Source of the DNA: Escarpia spicata
Lineage: Eukaryota; Annelida; Polychaeta; Sabellida; Siboglinidae
Assembly (NCBI GenBank): GCA_963995525.1
Contig: OZ023216.1
Coordinates: 36,243,468 to 36,307,467, forward strand
DNA length: 64,000 bases
Direction: 5' to 3'
Shown one piece after another: positions 22,633-34,195 of the stretch. Numbering within the stretch: position 1 is the first letter of the stretch; every line of letters begins with the position of its first letter. Under the pieces are notes generated by a model, which saw only the letters and a program-made list of their open reading frames with translations, was not told the origin of the DNA and did no database searches. The position numbers and the translations under genes were made by a program.

Positions 22633-22701
22633 AATAATAATAAGAAGAAGAACACTTATATAGCGCCTTAAATCCATTCGGAGGCGCTTATAATACATAA
22701 T

Positions 22702-22732
<31 letters not shown>

Positions 22733-23370
22733 GCAGAACATTAATAAGTTACATAAAATTAATAATATTAAATTAGTTAAAATAAATAACATATATACAC
22801 AAATTAAAAATAATAAGTTACAGCTAAAGATTATCGTTAAAATTAAAGGTATATTGATAATAAATCAGTAAAGATTATGTAAAATTAGTTTTAAAACATG
22901 TACAAGATAATAAATAATAAAAAATATAACTAAACTGACTAAACTGACTAGTGGCGCCTGTGTTGCGTAAGCAACCCGGAAAAGATGGGTTTTCAAATGT
23001 CGAAAGTCACAAGGCAACAGTTTGTTTTCATCTCGCTTGGAAGTTAATTCCATAGTCGTGGAGCAGATACCGAGAAAATTCTGTCGCCGTATCGGCTGCG
23101 AGATGGTGGCACGTACAAGTCATTGTTTGTAGTTGAACGCAACATTCTTTGTTCATGGAGTAGGTCGGTGATGTAAGCTGGTGCCGTCCGTGTTGAGCAC
23201 GAAACGTCAGTATCAGAATTGCGTAATGAATGCGTTGCTTCACGGGAAGCCAGTGCAGTTTATTGAGTACCGGTGTGATATGGTCCCATTTGTGGCAGCG
23301 AACCACCAGCCGAGCAGCAGCACTTTGCACTCTTTGCAGCTTGTTGATTAGGCAGTCGGGGAAGTCATAT
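22633..23370 (-). mobile_element. LINE 3' portion, interrupted by the 12-kb element
   Basis: Minus-strand LINE C-terminus: FPDCLINKLQRVQSAAARLV, DHITPVLNKLHWLPVKQRIH and ILILTFRAQHG. The 3' end at 22,633-22,690 is GGCGCTATATAAGTGTTC followed by TTCTTCTTATTATTATTACC. The frame continues beyond the insertion: reading from 35,452-35,576 gives LMYSLVISRIDYAKCLLYD and then, after the element, FPDCLINKL. This LINE was therefore one unit before the large insertion. Confidence 0.9.
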
Positions 23371-23784
23371 ATGGAACGATATTAGGGCCATAATTCCACA
23401 ATGCTACATTGTTGATTTCTGACTTTCGATTATCCATTTACGCCGAGATTGTCGAATTCTGACTTCGATTATCCGTTTACGCTGTCATTGTGCAAGATTG
23501 TTGTCAAATAATTCACTAGAATGGCGTTTGGTCAAATATTTCTCCAAAATATTTTCTCAACAAAATTTTCTCCAAAATATTTTCTCGAAAAGAAGTTCTC
23601 CAAAAGATAATCTGGCACAAATTGCACTCAGTGACCTAAGCTAAGCAACTTGCAAATACTGAAGTATCCCTTGCAAGTCAGGCCAAAGCAATTATATAAT
23701 TGCTTTGGTCAGGCCTTGCGCTGTCATCCCAACGTCACGACGTGGTGTACAGAATACTTATATCGATCATTTTTCACCCACGTT

Positions 23785-23892
23785 ATGAGCTGTTTTTATC
23801 AAAGTTGGAGTTTAAAAGAACTCAAAGTCGATGAACGGAAGAAACGAAGTGCCAAGCAGTCTGCCAGAAAACGCGAATTGTTTGTCGGGAAG
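23785..23892 (+). pseudogene. Exon 1 of SWIM-type gene, left-arm copy (SAP-like)
   Basis: Starts at ATG and runs 36 codons to a donor (GGGAAG|GTTGGT): MSCFYQSWSLKELKVDERKK then RSAKQSARKRELFVGK. The LKELKVDE...KRELFVGK arrangement resembles a short SAP-type DNA-binding motif, by pattern only. Intron phase 0 fits the next block at 24,823. In the right arm the same exon has lost one T and is frameshifted from this ATG. Confidence 0.6.
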
Positions 23893-24439
23893 GTTGGTAC
23901 TGTGTGTGAGCGATAATTCATGATGTTTCGAAAACTGTCAATAATAATATTTATTCGTACTATAACGTGTACGATTCAGTGAAAGCAAAGTATACATCCA
24001 TCTAAAATGTATATAAAACGGTCAGTGCAGCCAGTCTCGTCTATGAACCGTGAGCGTCTATGTCATGAATGGGGGAGGCTGTTTTTAAGTGAATATTATT
24101 AAACTTTAAAGATAATAATAGTGTGGAGTCTCCCATCACACAGTGATTTGTTTTGAATTTTGTTGACATTATGTAAATTGTTATTGTAAAATTTGTAGCT
24201 TAGTATTTGTTTTCATATTTTGTAGTTCTAGTTGTCTCCAGCTCTTGGCAATGTTCTATTAACCGACTAGTCTGTATTATTGTGGTTACAATGTAATGGT
24301 CTTATGAGGTCTCATTCTTTATATACTGGCACTGAGGGTGGTCACTACCAGGGTACTTGTCGTCCTCAGTGGTTCTTTTATGTCCCAAATTGAGACGGGA
24401 CCGACGTTAATGTGATCACCGAGTCACGAGGGATACGCA

Positions 24440-24605
24440 GTCCCCAATTTTGAGAGCCAGATTTTTAAACCAAATATCATGCCTGCTCGGTCCAGGTTTC
24501 GAACTCCGAGCACTGGCATTCCAGGCGGATGTGCTAACCACTACACTAGCTGCACTCTCTGTATAATTTGTTTCTGTTGTTGGGATAAATAAAATGTATC
24601 CTTAC
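24440..24605 (-). mobile_element. tRNA-derived SINE head, left arm
   Basis: On minus, TAGTGTAGTGGTTAGCAC (A-box region) and GGAGTTCGAAACC (B-box) are spaced as in a tRNA. Just outside lies GGGATAAATAAAATG with CCTTACCTTACC on the plus side. The paired copy sits at the mirrored place in the right arm. Confidence 0.75.
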
Positions 24606-24822
24606 CTTACCTAAGATGGGAGTGTGTTTCTATATTTCATAAAAACCAGCACAAACCCTTGGAGTAACATACACTATCGAGAGGGATGCAAGGGTACTAG
24701 CCCAGCCTGATCACAGTGCTTTCTTCTATATCATGAGCAGTCTTACTCCAAACCCACTATACTTTATCTTAGTCACATATTGAACATAACTTGGGATAAT
24801 GTCATTGTTTTTCATTTTACAG

Positions 24823-25014
24823 ATTAATGAAGAGGAGCTCAGCATGAAACTACCGCAGAATAACATGTATAGGGACGTACATGGTGGTATGCACCAACTA
24901 CCCAAATTTACACTGGGGAGTCTAGTGGAATACTTAACCCAGTGCGGAAAGAAGCTGGAGGAAAAGAGCAAGTCTCTATACAAAGAAAGGCGAGTTATCT
25001 TAACATTAAACTAA
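24823..25014 (+). pseudogene. Exon 2 of SWIM-type gene, left-arm copy
   Basis: Preceded by a strong acceptor (TTTTTCATTTTACAG). Translation: INEEELSMKLPQNNMYRDVH, then LPKFTLGSLVEYLTQCGKKL and EEKSKSLYKERRVI, ending in a stop. The segment P-K-F-T-L-x-x-L-V-E-Y-L followed by a KS-L-Y-K block is what I recall upstream of the SWIM finger in this group of invertebrate mobile proteins. It is frameshifted near its end compared with the right-arm copy. No SWIM exon follows on this strand. Confidence 0.6.
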
Positions 25015-25835
25015 AAGGACTGTAGGATTAAAGGTAAATGCGAATAACCATATGAGCTTAGTAGTTTGTACGTCCCTGTCAAATATGATACTGCCTTGAT
25101 GAAATATTTTTCTTTGTCAATGGATACCAGCAGGCTTATTTGTAAGAGGTTTGGCACATTTCTATGTTTTAAATGTAAGAACAAACATTCGAAACCTAAC
25201 AATAAATTATTCAGGACCAGTATTCAGGAATACCCTGCCTCATAAACTTAGAATACTCCTGACCATTAACCAGTTTAAAAGAAACCTAACAGCTCCTTAC
25301 TCGTGAATTATTATTGATATTACATTATATACGTGTCTGGGTAAATATATATAGGTGAAGCACAATACTGGGCCAAAAAAGAGGACTGGACAGCAAAAAC
25401 AAAGTCTTAGATGGTAACCAAAATACATCTACACCTAAAATTAAAGAAGATAAGATATTTTTACTCACTGTTATGTGGCGCAATGCCAAGTGAAGTTCAC
25501 GATGTAAGTTACATGGTGTCTTTTAACAAAAATATGAGAATGTGAAACACTTCAGAAATCAAAATTTGCTTGACTGATGTATGCTAGTACCTCATCAGAA
25601 TCCAACCAAGACTTTTAAAATGTTAAGAATGATCAGAGCACTCTGGACGTGAAATGGTGGACACTGTAACTTACGTTATCCACCAAATCCACAACCACAA
25701 ATTTGTTAAACAACAATAAACAGGCAGGATGCGTTTTGTTGTGTCTCTTCTTTCTTCATGGGCCTAAGATACAGCACAAATGTTATCAACAGGAACTGTC
25801 CACAAAGAAGCTTGTTATGGAGTTAATATAGCATA

Positions 25836-27689
25836 TTTTAATGTGCACATTTAAATATACATTTGTTTTCATACACATTTGAATAATAACATCTTGGACA
25901 TGAAAAACTAGGTTGACTTCTGCACTTGTATATTATACCCAGCGTATCAACAAAGACATATTAATACACTTTTAAAAAGTATTTAGCATATGGCGATGAC
26001 TCTAAAATAAATTTATAAAATAAATGATTCATTCTTGAAGAAGGTAGACATACATATTATGAACCTTTGAATACTTGACGAGGAAAATACACTGTTAGAA
26101 AATACATCTCATCTTGTCATTTCCAACATACACTTTGACCATTAAACCTCAGGCTTAAAATGTCAAACATGAATATGTGTAGTAGTTACACATGGCAGAC
26201 AGTTACATGAATTTATATACTGAAAAAAAAATATATATATATAAATGCACTTTACTGATTAGCAAAATTAAAATCAGTCTATAATATTGACTAAGATCAA
26301 GCGTCACTATAATGAAATTTAAAATTGCTGTAATGATAATGAACACCTAGTAAAGAAAAATAGTTCACATTTTTCACCGTTTTGAAAAATAGCATAATCC
26401 ACTAATGTCTGCATGCTGTATCAACCCACCCCCTTTCTCCATCCGGTAAACACTGACTGTTCCCAAGAAGTAAGATATCAAGATGTATAGATGCAGCTGT
26501 AGTAGAACATTTCTTGCTGCCTTTTTTCTTGTGAAATGCTGCAGATCATACATGAAACATTATTTTATATCTACTGATTATGACAATGAACAACTCCATA
26601 ATTATTTCCTCCCAACGCTACTATGATGCCTGTTTTTGTTTACTGAATATATGCTTTTCTTTACAGGAGATTGAACTAGTGTGCTTAATACTACTAGCTC
26701 TCCAAGTTAATATGGCATACTGGGCAGTTGTATGTCCAGGATCTCGGATAAGATTCTACAGCCATGCAATATGCTGCATTTTAACAGTTTGTCATGTGAA
26801 TGTCCACCGAGTGATCCCAATTGTGTCGTGAGTTGCATCCATGACAGATTCCCCAGTGCCAAGGGGTGTACACTGGCTTCCAGATCAGTCAGTTAGCTTG
26901 ACTAACTGGAGACCAATGTAGAATGCTGGTTGCTCGACATAAGAATGTGGTGACACCTGACTAGCTCTACAATTGGTGATGGAACGGTGGGTGCCAGGGT
27001 TTGGCAGTTATGGCATGAGTCTTCGGGCAACAATTTTCAACGCTGTGAGAGAGGTTCAGTGTCGAGCATTCTTCGGTGAACTACATCGGTTTAGATGTCG
27101 ATGACATCACTGTAAGTTTTCGCTATCTTTGATGGTACTGCATACCAGCTTCCTGACTTTTTGCTGTACATCTGCATCTACCTATACCGAAGAAAAAGTG
27201 ACAATTAGCATGGTTCTGACATGTATGATATTTTTATACGTGACGACACATTTATCAAAAGTCAATAATACAAGGTATTTGTATTCAATTCAACTATAAC
27301 TTTTACCAGTGTCCTTGAAAAAATATGTGAATTATCCAGCATTGTTATAGTGGTAGGGTTTCATTGTCTTTGTGTTGCTGATAGTCCGTGGCAGCCAGCT
27401 TAGTTCTTGCAACATACACCAGGCACTTTTTTTGTTATGTACAACACAAGTTTGTGATGAAGTAGTGGTTATTGAAAGCCTTTTTACATTTTTCTGCAAC
27501 AGTCTGTTGATACACTGGCAGCAGCATTTTACTTGTTTAAATTATGTATGAATCATGAGGACTGTTATATATTTTTCATGCCACCTATCATCTTTCTAAA
27601 TTATTCTTTTTTATCACTATTTTATATTTTCACAAATAATTTACATTACATTTTCATTTCACATGATAATTAAACAACACCTGAGTAAG
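25836..27689. other. Element centre, left part; no firm gene
   Basis: AT-rich sequence, apart from the exon-like block at 26,668. A GC-richer stretch (26,840-27,120) shows no intact frame. Confidence 0.4.
26668..26832 (+). other. Exon-like block with strong acceptor, unassigned
   Basis: TTTTCTTTACAG is followed by an open frame EIELVCLILLALQVNMAYWA then VVCPGSRIRFYSHAICCILT and on to a stop. The W...SRIRFYSHAIC stretch vaguely recalls the start of the YqaJ-type nuclease in SWIM proteins (R-[IL]-T-A-S...), but it lies on plus, opposite to the SWIM exons. I do not assign a function. Confidence 0.25.
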
Positions 27690-27855
27690 GTTAGTTCTGA
27701 TATTGTGTACTATCCAGTCCTCAGGATTGCTCAAAACACCATCTTGACTTATGTGGGAAGCATTAAGCTGAAATTAATATGCGAAGACTATCCACCACTG
27801 TCTGTAGCAGGTACTCTTCATACAGCTGAGTAAACTGGAGCAATGTAGCATGTAG
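27690..27855 (-). mobile_element. SINE-like repeat, copy 2 (partial)
   Basis: Shares TATCCAGTCCT, CTATCCACCACTGTCT, AGGTACTC and GAGTAAACTGGAGCAATG with the copies at 22,045 and 31,560. It has several internal deletions and no tRNA-like head. Confidence 0.7.
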
Positions 27856-28887
27856 TGATTGTATATGTAATTCTCAGTCACATAGGGATGACCCTGTCTA
27901 GTGTAGTCACTATTTTAAGTTCAACTAAACATCTTTTTAAGTAATTTTTTCTCATTGGTTTACATTTTATGGGTATTAAATATGAATTTTTTTTTTTAAA
28001 TACACATAATTGTTTAGTCACTAATTTTGTGAGATGTAAACATATAAGGCATGTATAAACTACAACTAGCATTTGATATTACATGTACTAACTAGTGTTT
28101 TTTTTTTTGGCAACAAAGAATCATGATAAAAGTAACTGTTTGTTTTTTATATGTACCTGATATTTTTTCAACCTCTTCCTAATTTTTGTTTCTATTGTTG
28201 CTTTGCATATTATGTGTATGTGATATTAAAAATTATTACATTATGCATATCAAGTGCAATGATTGTACCTGTAGTTGTATTGTGCTTTTCATAATTTTGT
28301 AGTCAATCTTATCAAATAGTTTCAATAAAATGTTTGTACTTTACATTGTCTTTACTTTAATTCACAATTTCACATGCATTTCTAACAACAATATGCAATT
28401 TAACGAGGACACCCATTACTGCAAAATCCTCATGCAGACAAACAAAACATTCACATACAGGGGTGGATCCAGAAATTGAGCCTGGCCGAACCAAATGGTG
28501 TAGTCTAAATTTTGGCACTACCGAGCCGCCATAACTATAACTTCAACCGCTTGGCTGGGGTGGTGATATCGGAAGACGGGGGTGGGGAGGGTGGGAGTGC
28601 TAATGAAACATACTTGCATTGTATATACGAATTTATGTTTGCAACAGAAATATTCCAAATTAAATAAATAGACCATTAAGTTCAAAAATTGAACTGCAAA
28701 TTAAATGTAGAATGCAATTGAAATTTTCACAAAAGCCTTATCAACCAAAGATGGTGTAACTACACTAAGATTGGTTAGAATAAAACATAATTGTTAAAAC
28801 CAATCACATATGTTTGCATATCTTCCAATTATTATGCTATGATTTATATATATAACGTTTGCATAGCAGCATACTTGTAATACTTAC

Positions 28888-29046
28888 GTTTGTCCTAACT
28901 GTCCTGAGCTGCATCCAGCCTCAGGAAGTGACTGGACACCTGAGCTGCCTTTGCTACGAACACTGATGCTAGATAGAGCCACCACAGATCTTGTCATATG
29001 TGATGGCTGCAGTGGTGTTGAGGTAGTTCACGCCTTTGTGTTGAAG
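28888..29046 (-). other. Candidate exon with consensus donor
   Basis: On minus, an acceptor (CTGTTCGACAG) is followed 159 nt later by a perfect donor (CAAAC|GTAAGT). One frame is open for its last 48 codons (TTSTPLQPSHMTRSVVALSS, ISVRSKGSSGVQSLPEAGCS) but has a stop near the start. It could be a decayed exon of the SWIM gene or chance. Confidence 0.3.
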
Positions 29047-30429
29047 CTGTCGAACAGAGTCGTGAATTGGAATATGGAATGAGTAAGATTATTTGTGAAA
29101 ATGAACATGGTTTGACAGGACTACTACCCGTCAATATATATATATATAATATGCATGTGTGTGGTATGTAACTTGTAAACTTTTTAATTTCATTAACAGG
29201 TAAAAATATGTTGCCCAAAGGCCATTTGCCCAGCACTCACGAGTGAAAAGGTCATTTGCCCAGTTGTGAAACAATTACAATGATATGAGAGTGGCAAAGT
29301 TATTATTGTATATATATTGTAAAAGTGTAGTACATAACAAACAACTAGACAATTTACAACTTATTAACTAAGTACAGGTAGAACACAGATGGGCTGGAAA
29401 GAAGGTTACAGGAAGTAAAGTCAAAACTAATTTTATTCGAAAAATATAAAATAAATAAAAAGTTTTGCCATTTTTCACTGATAGTTCAACAAAACAAAGT
29501 TTTAGGAATTCAATAGTAAACCATGCAAAATACCCAATGCCTTAGTTGTGGTCTCAATGTGTCATTCATCTAACACTGCTAATTAATGAGGAGGACATTT
29601 GGCTGGCAGTGGGTGAACCCCTGGCAGTATCCACAAAGTTCTAATGTTTACTCAGAAGGTGGATTACCAGCTGTTACTGTCCAATGATCAATATCCCCTT
29701 TGTTCTTTAGCTGGACTGCAAGGTGCCACTGCAAGCTGGCTACACTTGTCTAAAGGCTGGCTGAGTCACTGTAAGTCTTTAGAAGAAGATTCCAGCAGTT
29801 AGTCGTGTCTCTTATGAGAGCAACAAAGGCATTCTATTATGGATTTCCTGGCTTGATTTAACAAAAAAAAATGATTATGGCCTTTCAACTACTTGCAACT
29901 GTGGTTATTAACTAGAGGTTTCTGACTGGGAAAGTATGTTCCTTGAAGCGAAGCCTCTGTGGCTTCAGTGTCATCAACGTGCAAACAATTTGTAAACTGC
30001 CCTGTCAGAAACCTAGCTGCCAACCCTGACTGTATTTGAATTGAATCACCCAAAGTGAGATGAAGTGAATTCATTAAATGAAACGGAAAACAACATTTAC
30101 AAAATTTGTCTACAAAATGTATGAATGTAGAAGTATACATTACCAAATGCATGTTATTGATAAATTGAAAGACCAAAATAAAAAACAACTAAAAACAGAA
30201 CTTCTATAATTTACATGTACAAGAGGATTTGTAACTTAACAAAACATGGGCTGCAATTCTTTGTATAGTAACAGTAATTCTCTGCTCTCTCACATAAATC
30301 AGTTGCAAGCTATCGATACATGTTACGAAGGCCTACATGTTATTGTTATGGACATTTTCACAGTATTGAGGGGTGGTGGTTTTGTTAACATAATAAGCAA
30401 CATAATATTATATTCATACGAATAAATAT
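29047..30429. other. Element centre, no gene recognised
   Basis: One short open stretch on minus at about 29,655-29,740 (QWHLAVQLKNKGDIDHWTVT) follows an acceptor-like TTGCAG. It is too short to assign. The rest is AT-rich. Confidence 0.35.
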
Positions 30430-31290
30430 GCGTTGAATGAATGAATGAACGTTTATTCAACAACATAATACATGCACAGTATGGTTTGCTGCTGCGGAAA
30501 GGACATAGCTGAAGTCTTAGACTTATGTGTTGCTATGCCCTTCTCGAACTAAAAAAAAACTGAATCAATACAACACGAATTATATATAAATTACAAGATA
30601 ATATTCACAACTCACATATAAACTTTTTAGTGCTTGTGTTACTATTACAAAACGTCACCTTCAATTAACAATTCACAAATATGTAGAAAGTAATGAGAAC
30701 TTGATTGCTTTTTTAAATTGTGTTAAACTTGGAAGCTGAGTCAGTTTATTTGGTAAATTGTTCCACGTTTATATACCCTTGACGGTGATGCGTGGCTCAG
30801 GCTGACTACTTTGAAATTACTAACTTCTCTAGAAGAAGTTTTGCGAACGCAGCATCTGTTCTTAGTCTTACTCCAGCTCTTTCTTTTGTGAGTTGTGTTG
30901 TTCCACAAATCCATACTGGTTTTTCCCAAATAAACCATCTGATGCGAATACTGACTGTCTGTCGTTGTCTGCGTAATTTGGCTCTTTTTTGCTGAGTCGG
31001 TGACATATGTCCGGGAACATCCCATCGCCGGCGTAAATGCCATAAAATAAGAACGTGTTGTATAAACACTTGCGAACATTGTACAATCAACAAAAACGGC
31101 TTGATCGAGGCACCAATCTTGAGGGTCAGAGGTCAATCTCGCCCAAATTCGCAAACACGATATTATATGAAGTTTCCACTTCCAGATGCATGTCCAAGTA
31201 AGTGTTGCTAATTTTGACTCCTTCGACTCGAAACCAAATTCAAAATAGTTCGCAGTTTGTTTATTAATTTCAACAAAACGAAGTAGCACA
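30430..31290 (-). mobile_element. 5'-truncated LINE inside the 12-kb element
   Basis: The 3' end at 30,430-30,460 reads, on minus, GAATAAACGTTCATTCATTC (polyadenylation signal plus CATT repeats). Upstream of it, WNNLPNKLTQLPSLTQFKKA (about 30,700-30,760) and SNFKVVSLSHASPSRV (about 30,800) form the usual LINE C-terminus. The 182-codon frame up to 31,289 probably includes element sequence, but I do not recognise its N-terminal part. This insertion likely disrupted the SWIM gene downstream region. Confidence 0.65.
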
Positions 31291-31559
31291 AGTGCACCAA
31301 TGAACTAGGATATTATAGTGGATACTTGATAGCTTTGCTTTTTTGGGAAATTAGTCAGAAAACCGAGGAGCATAAAAATCGAACTGATATTGCAGCGTTA
31401 AGCTATATAGTTGCATTATCACCAGATATTAATCGCAATACAACAAACCCCCTCTTTGTTTCAAGTTTTAACTTTGTTTTTAGTTTCAAATTAAATGCTC
31501 AGAGCTGCATTGCACAATGGTTTGTAAGTTGGACTCTGTGCTGTGACAATGTAATGTTT

Positions 31560-31890
31560 ATAAAAAGTCATCACTTATATAATAACGCAGTATCCAGTCC
31601 TGATGACTGCTCAAAGCACTTTACACTTTACTCCCTAGCAGACTTGTTTGATCGAGCACCATCTCAACTTCTCTGGGAAGCATTCAGCCATGCCACAATT
31701 AATGCACAAAGGCTATTTGTACACAAATATCCACCACTGTCTATAGCCAGGTACTCATTCATATGGCTGAGTGAACTGGAGCAACGTAAAGTGAACGAAC
31801 TTGCCCAAGGTTCAACACAGCAGCACTGAATTCGAACCCGGGTTCCCTTGATTGAGAGTCCAACGTTCTAGTCACTGAGCCAATGTAACC
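31560..31890 (-). mobile_element. SINE copy 3 with tRNA-like head
   Basis: On minus, from 31,890: TGGCTCAGTGACTAGAACG (A-box) and CGGGTTCGAATTCAG (B-box), spaced as in tRNA, then the body shared with copies 1 and 2, ending in a TATATAAGTGATG tail near 31,565. This is the most complete copy and shows that the family is tRNA-derived. The plus-strand 167-codon ORF across it (31,326-31,829) is not a gene. Confidence 0.85.
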
Positions 31891-31969
31891 GTGTGCATTG
31901 TTTCAATGGAGCACATTGTGTAAATACATATGTATGTATATTGAATTGAAAAGCATGGAAATAACTAAC

Positions 31970-32086
31970 CATTTCATCTTTCAAGTACTGATCTTGTGGA
32001 GTTAACTTCAAGTAGCTGTGGTCGTTGGCAAGGGCATGTGGATTGGCAGGAGGGAACAGCTGCATCACTAGCATTGACCGACTTTC
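31970..32086 (-). pseudogene. Further exon of SWIM-type gene
   Basis: Exactly 117 nt (39 codons) between acceptor (CATATTTCAG) and donor (GAAATG|GTTAGT), phase 0 at both ends: ESRSMLVMQLFPPANPHALA then NDHSYLKLTPQDQYLKDEM. A second frame is also open. Position and splice sites support membership in the minus-strand gene. The expected nuclease or transposase part further left was not found and may be lost to the LINE and SINE insertions. Confidence 0.5.
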
Positions 32087-32241
32087 CTGAAATATGTATA
32101 TGTAGAGATATAAGAAACATTGTATTTTTTGCTTTATACATAAAGCCAAAGACTGCACTAATGCCCATGTTTTGACAAGTAACTATTTTTCAATTGGTCT
32201 GTAAAAGGAATATAAGATTTGTTTCGTCAAATAGAGTGAAC

Positions 32242-32395
32242 CTGTCTGGAGTAGAGTCGTTCTGCAGTTGCTCTGATCGAGGATCATATATAAGGTTGGA
32301 ATTGTCCTTCCCACAAATTGCATGTAATCTGCTGGACTTGATAGGAGTTTCTTTAAAAGGTATAGCATGATAGAACGTCTGGTGGTCCTGCAGGT
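32242..32395 (-). pseudogene. Exon downstream of SWIM finger
   Basis: The open frame reads DLQDHQTFYHAIPFKETPIK, SSRLHAICGKDNSNLIYDPR, SEQLQNDSTPDR. In SWIM proteins of this kind the finger is followed by a T-C-T-x-x-L-Q-x-[WF]-H block and a DPR block. Joining with the SWIM exon gives MYT-DLQ. The acceptor is degenerate (TTG instead of TAG before ACCTGCAG), and the donor (CAGACAG|GTTCAC) gives an imperfect phase with the next exon. Borders are uncertain. Confidence 0.5.
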
Positions 32396-32633
32396 CAAGT
32401 CAAAGTGTACATTCAGCTACATATTTATGAATTCTATACACATTTTAACCCTTTCATTTATTTATTGTTGTTAATATGTTGACAAGAGCGTGTCACATTC
32501 TTGAAACTACCCAGCTTATTTGTACAAAATTGGGATAAACTAACTGCCATTTTTTTGTGCATTGACAATTGCCCCAATATTTGTACATAATACATTGAAT
32601 GCAGAAAATAAGTGTTTTTTTAAAACGTCTTAC

Positions 32634-32890
32634 CTGTGTACATGTCACTTCTGTCAAGATAGTTCCTGTCTGACAGTAGTGTCAGGCCGAACAGAACTGC
32701 TGCAACATGCTTGCAGTGAGCTGTAGGGCCCAGCCCAGCACGACATTCTGCTTCTTGCACCATCGCATCATTGTTCATGGACACATCTACTTTATAAGAG
32801 GCAGACTTCCTCACCTCTGCCCACACAACAGCTGACACAAACCACTTTCCTTGTGTGTTGTCTGTGGTGGTATGCATATACCGCACTAAC
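32634..32890 (-). pseudogene. SWIM-like zinc-finger exon
   Basis: A 257-nt block with acceptor (GTTTTCTTCAG) and donor (ACACAG|GTAAGA). In frame: VRYMHTTTDNTQGKWFVSAV, VWAEVRKSASYKVDVSMNND, AMVQEAECRAGLGPTAHCKH, VAAVLFGLTLLSDRNYLDRS. The C-x-A-G-x-G ... C-K-H-V-A-A-V-L pattern is the SWIM zinc finger (CxC...CxH). SWIM fingers occur in MULE and Zisupton-type transposases and in related mobile proteins with a YqaJ-like nuclease. The first cysteine of CxC appears to be alanine here (AEC). The exon has no stop, so decay is recent or under constraint. Confidence 0.75.
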
Positions 32891-33774
32891 CTGAAGAAAA
32901 CAATGTACAATATATATAAAAAATTGTGGAGTCGCACAATACTGGGCCAAATTGGTGTCCTGTAACTTATGCTATATTTACTCCATAACCAGCTTCGTTT
33001 GCGGACAGTTCCTGTTGATAACATTTGTGCTGTATCTTAGGCCCATGGAGAAAGAAGAGACACAAAAAAAACGCATCCTGCCTGTTTATTGTTGTTTGAA
33101 AAAAATTGTGGTTGTGGACAATGTGGTGGATAACGTAAGTTAGTGTCCACCATTTCATGTCCAGAGTGCTCTGATCATTCTTAACATTTTTAAAGTCTTG
33201 GTTGGATTCTGATGAGGTACTAGCATACATCAGTCAAGCAAATTTTGATTTCTGAAGTGTCACATTCTCATATTTTTGTTAAAAGACACCATGTAACTTA
33301 CATCGTGAACTTCACTTGGCATTGCGCCACATAACAGTGAGTAAAAATATCTTATCTTCTTTAATTTTAGGTGTAGATGTATTTTGGTTACCATCTAAGA
33401 CTTTGTTTTTGCTGTCCAGTCCTCTTTTTTGGCCCAGTATTGTGCTTCACCTATATATATTTACCCAGACATGTATATAATGTAATATCAATAATAATTC
33501 ACGAGTAAGGAGCTGTTAGGTTTCTTTTAAACTGGTTAATGGTCAGGAGTATTCAAAGTTTATGAGGCAGGGTATTCCTGAATACTGGTCCTGAATAATT
33601 TATTGTTAGGTTTCGAATGTTAGTTCTTACATTTAACACATAGAAATTTGCCAAACCTCTTACAAATAAGCCTGCTGGTATCCATTGACAAAGAAAAATA
33701 TTATTTCATCAAGGCAGTATCATATTTGACAGGGACGTACAAACTACTAAGCTCATATGGTTATTCGCATTTAC

Positions 33775-33983
33775 CTTTAATCCTACAGTCCTTTTAGTTT
33801 AATGTTAAGATAACTCGTCTTTCTTTGTATAGACTTGCTCTTTTCCTCCAGCTTCTTTCCGCACTGGGATAAGTATTCCACTAGACTCCCCAGTGTAAAT
33901 TTGGGTAGTTGGTGCATACCACCATGTACGTCCCTATACATGTTATTCTGCGGCAGTTTCATGCTGAGCTCCTCTTCATTAAC
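33775..33983 (-). pseudogene. Exon 2 of SWIM-type gene, right-arm copy
   Basis: Acceptor CATTTTACAG, then VNEEELSMKLPQNNMYRDVH, LPKFTLGSLVEYLSQCGKKL, EEKSKSIQRKTSYLNIKLKG. A donor-like GTAAAT follows at about 33,774. It differs from the left arm by a 2-base change in length at KSL/KSI, so the two arms are broken in different ways: one preserves LYKE, the other preserves YLNIKLKG. An ancestral frame containing both is implied. Confidence 0.6.
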
Positions 33984-34195
33984 CTGTAAAATGAAAAACA
34001 ATGACATTATCCCAAGTTATGTTCAATATGTGACTAAGATAAAGTATAGTGGGTTTGGAGTAAGACTGCTCATGATATAGAAGAAAGCACTGTGATCAGG
34101 CTGGGCTGGTACCCTCGCATCCCTCTCGATAGTGTATGTTACTCCAAGGGTTTGTGCTGGTTTTTATGAAATATAGAAACACACCCTCCAATCTT

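Larger units (their letters stand above)
23371..25835 (+). repeat. Left inverted arm of the 12-kb element
   Basis: Matches the reverse complement of 32,968-35,443 nearly base for base, with a few percent difference by eye and small indels. Inner limit at about 25,835 (AATATAGCATA), after which the arms diverge. It includes two exon-like coding blocks (23,785 and 24,823), a tRNA-like SINE head and AT-rich spacers. Confidence 0.92.

Noticed and set aside
30741..31289. 182-codon minus ORF as a host gene
   Set aside because: Its C-terminal half is followed by LINE-type WNNLP sequence and a retroelement 3' end. The rest has no recognised domain.
31326..31829. 167-codon plus ORF
   Set aside because: More than half of it is the antisense of a tRNA-derived SINE body that is repeated at 22.0 and 27.7 kb.
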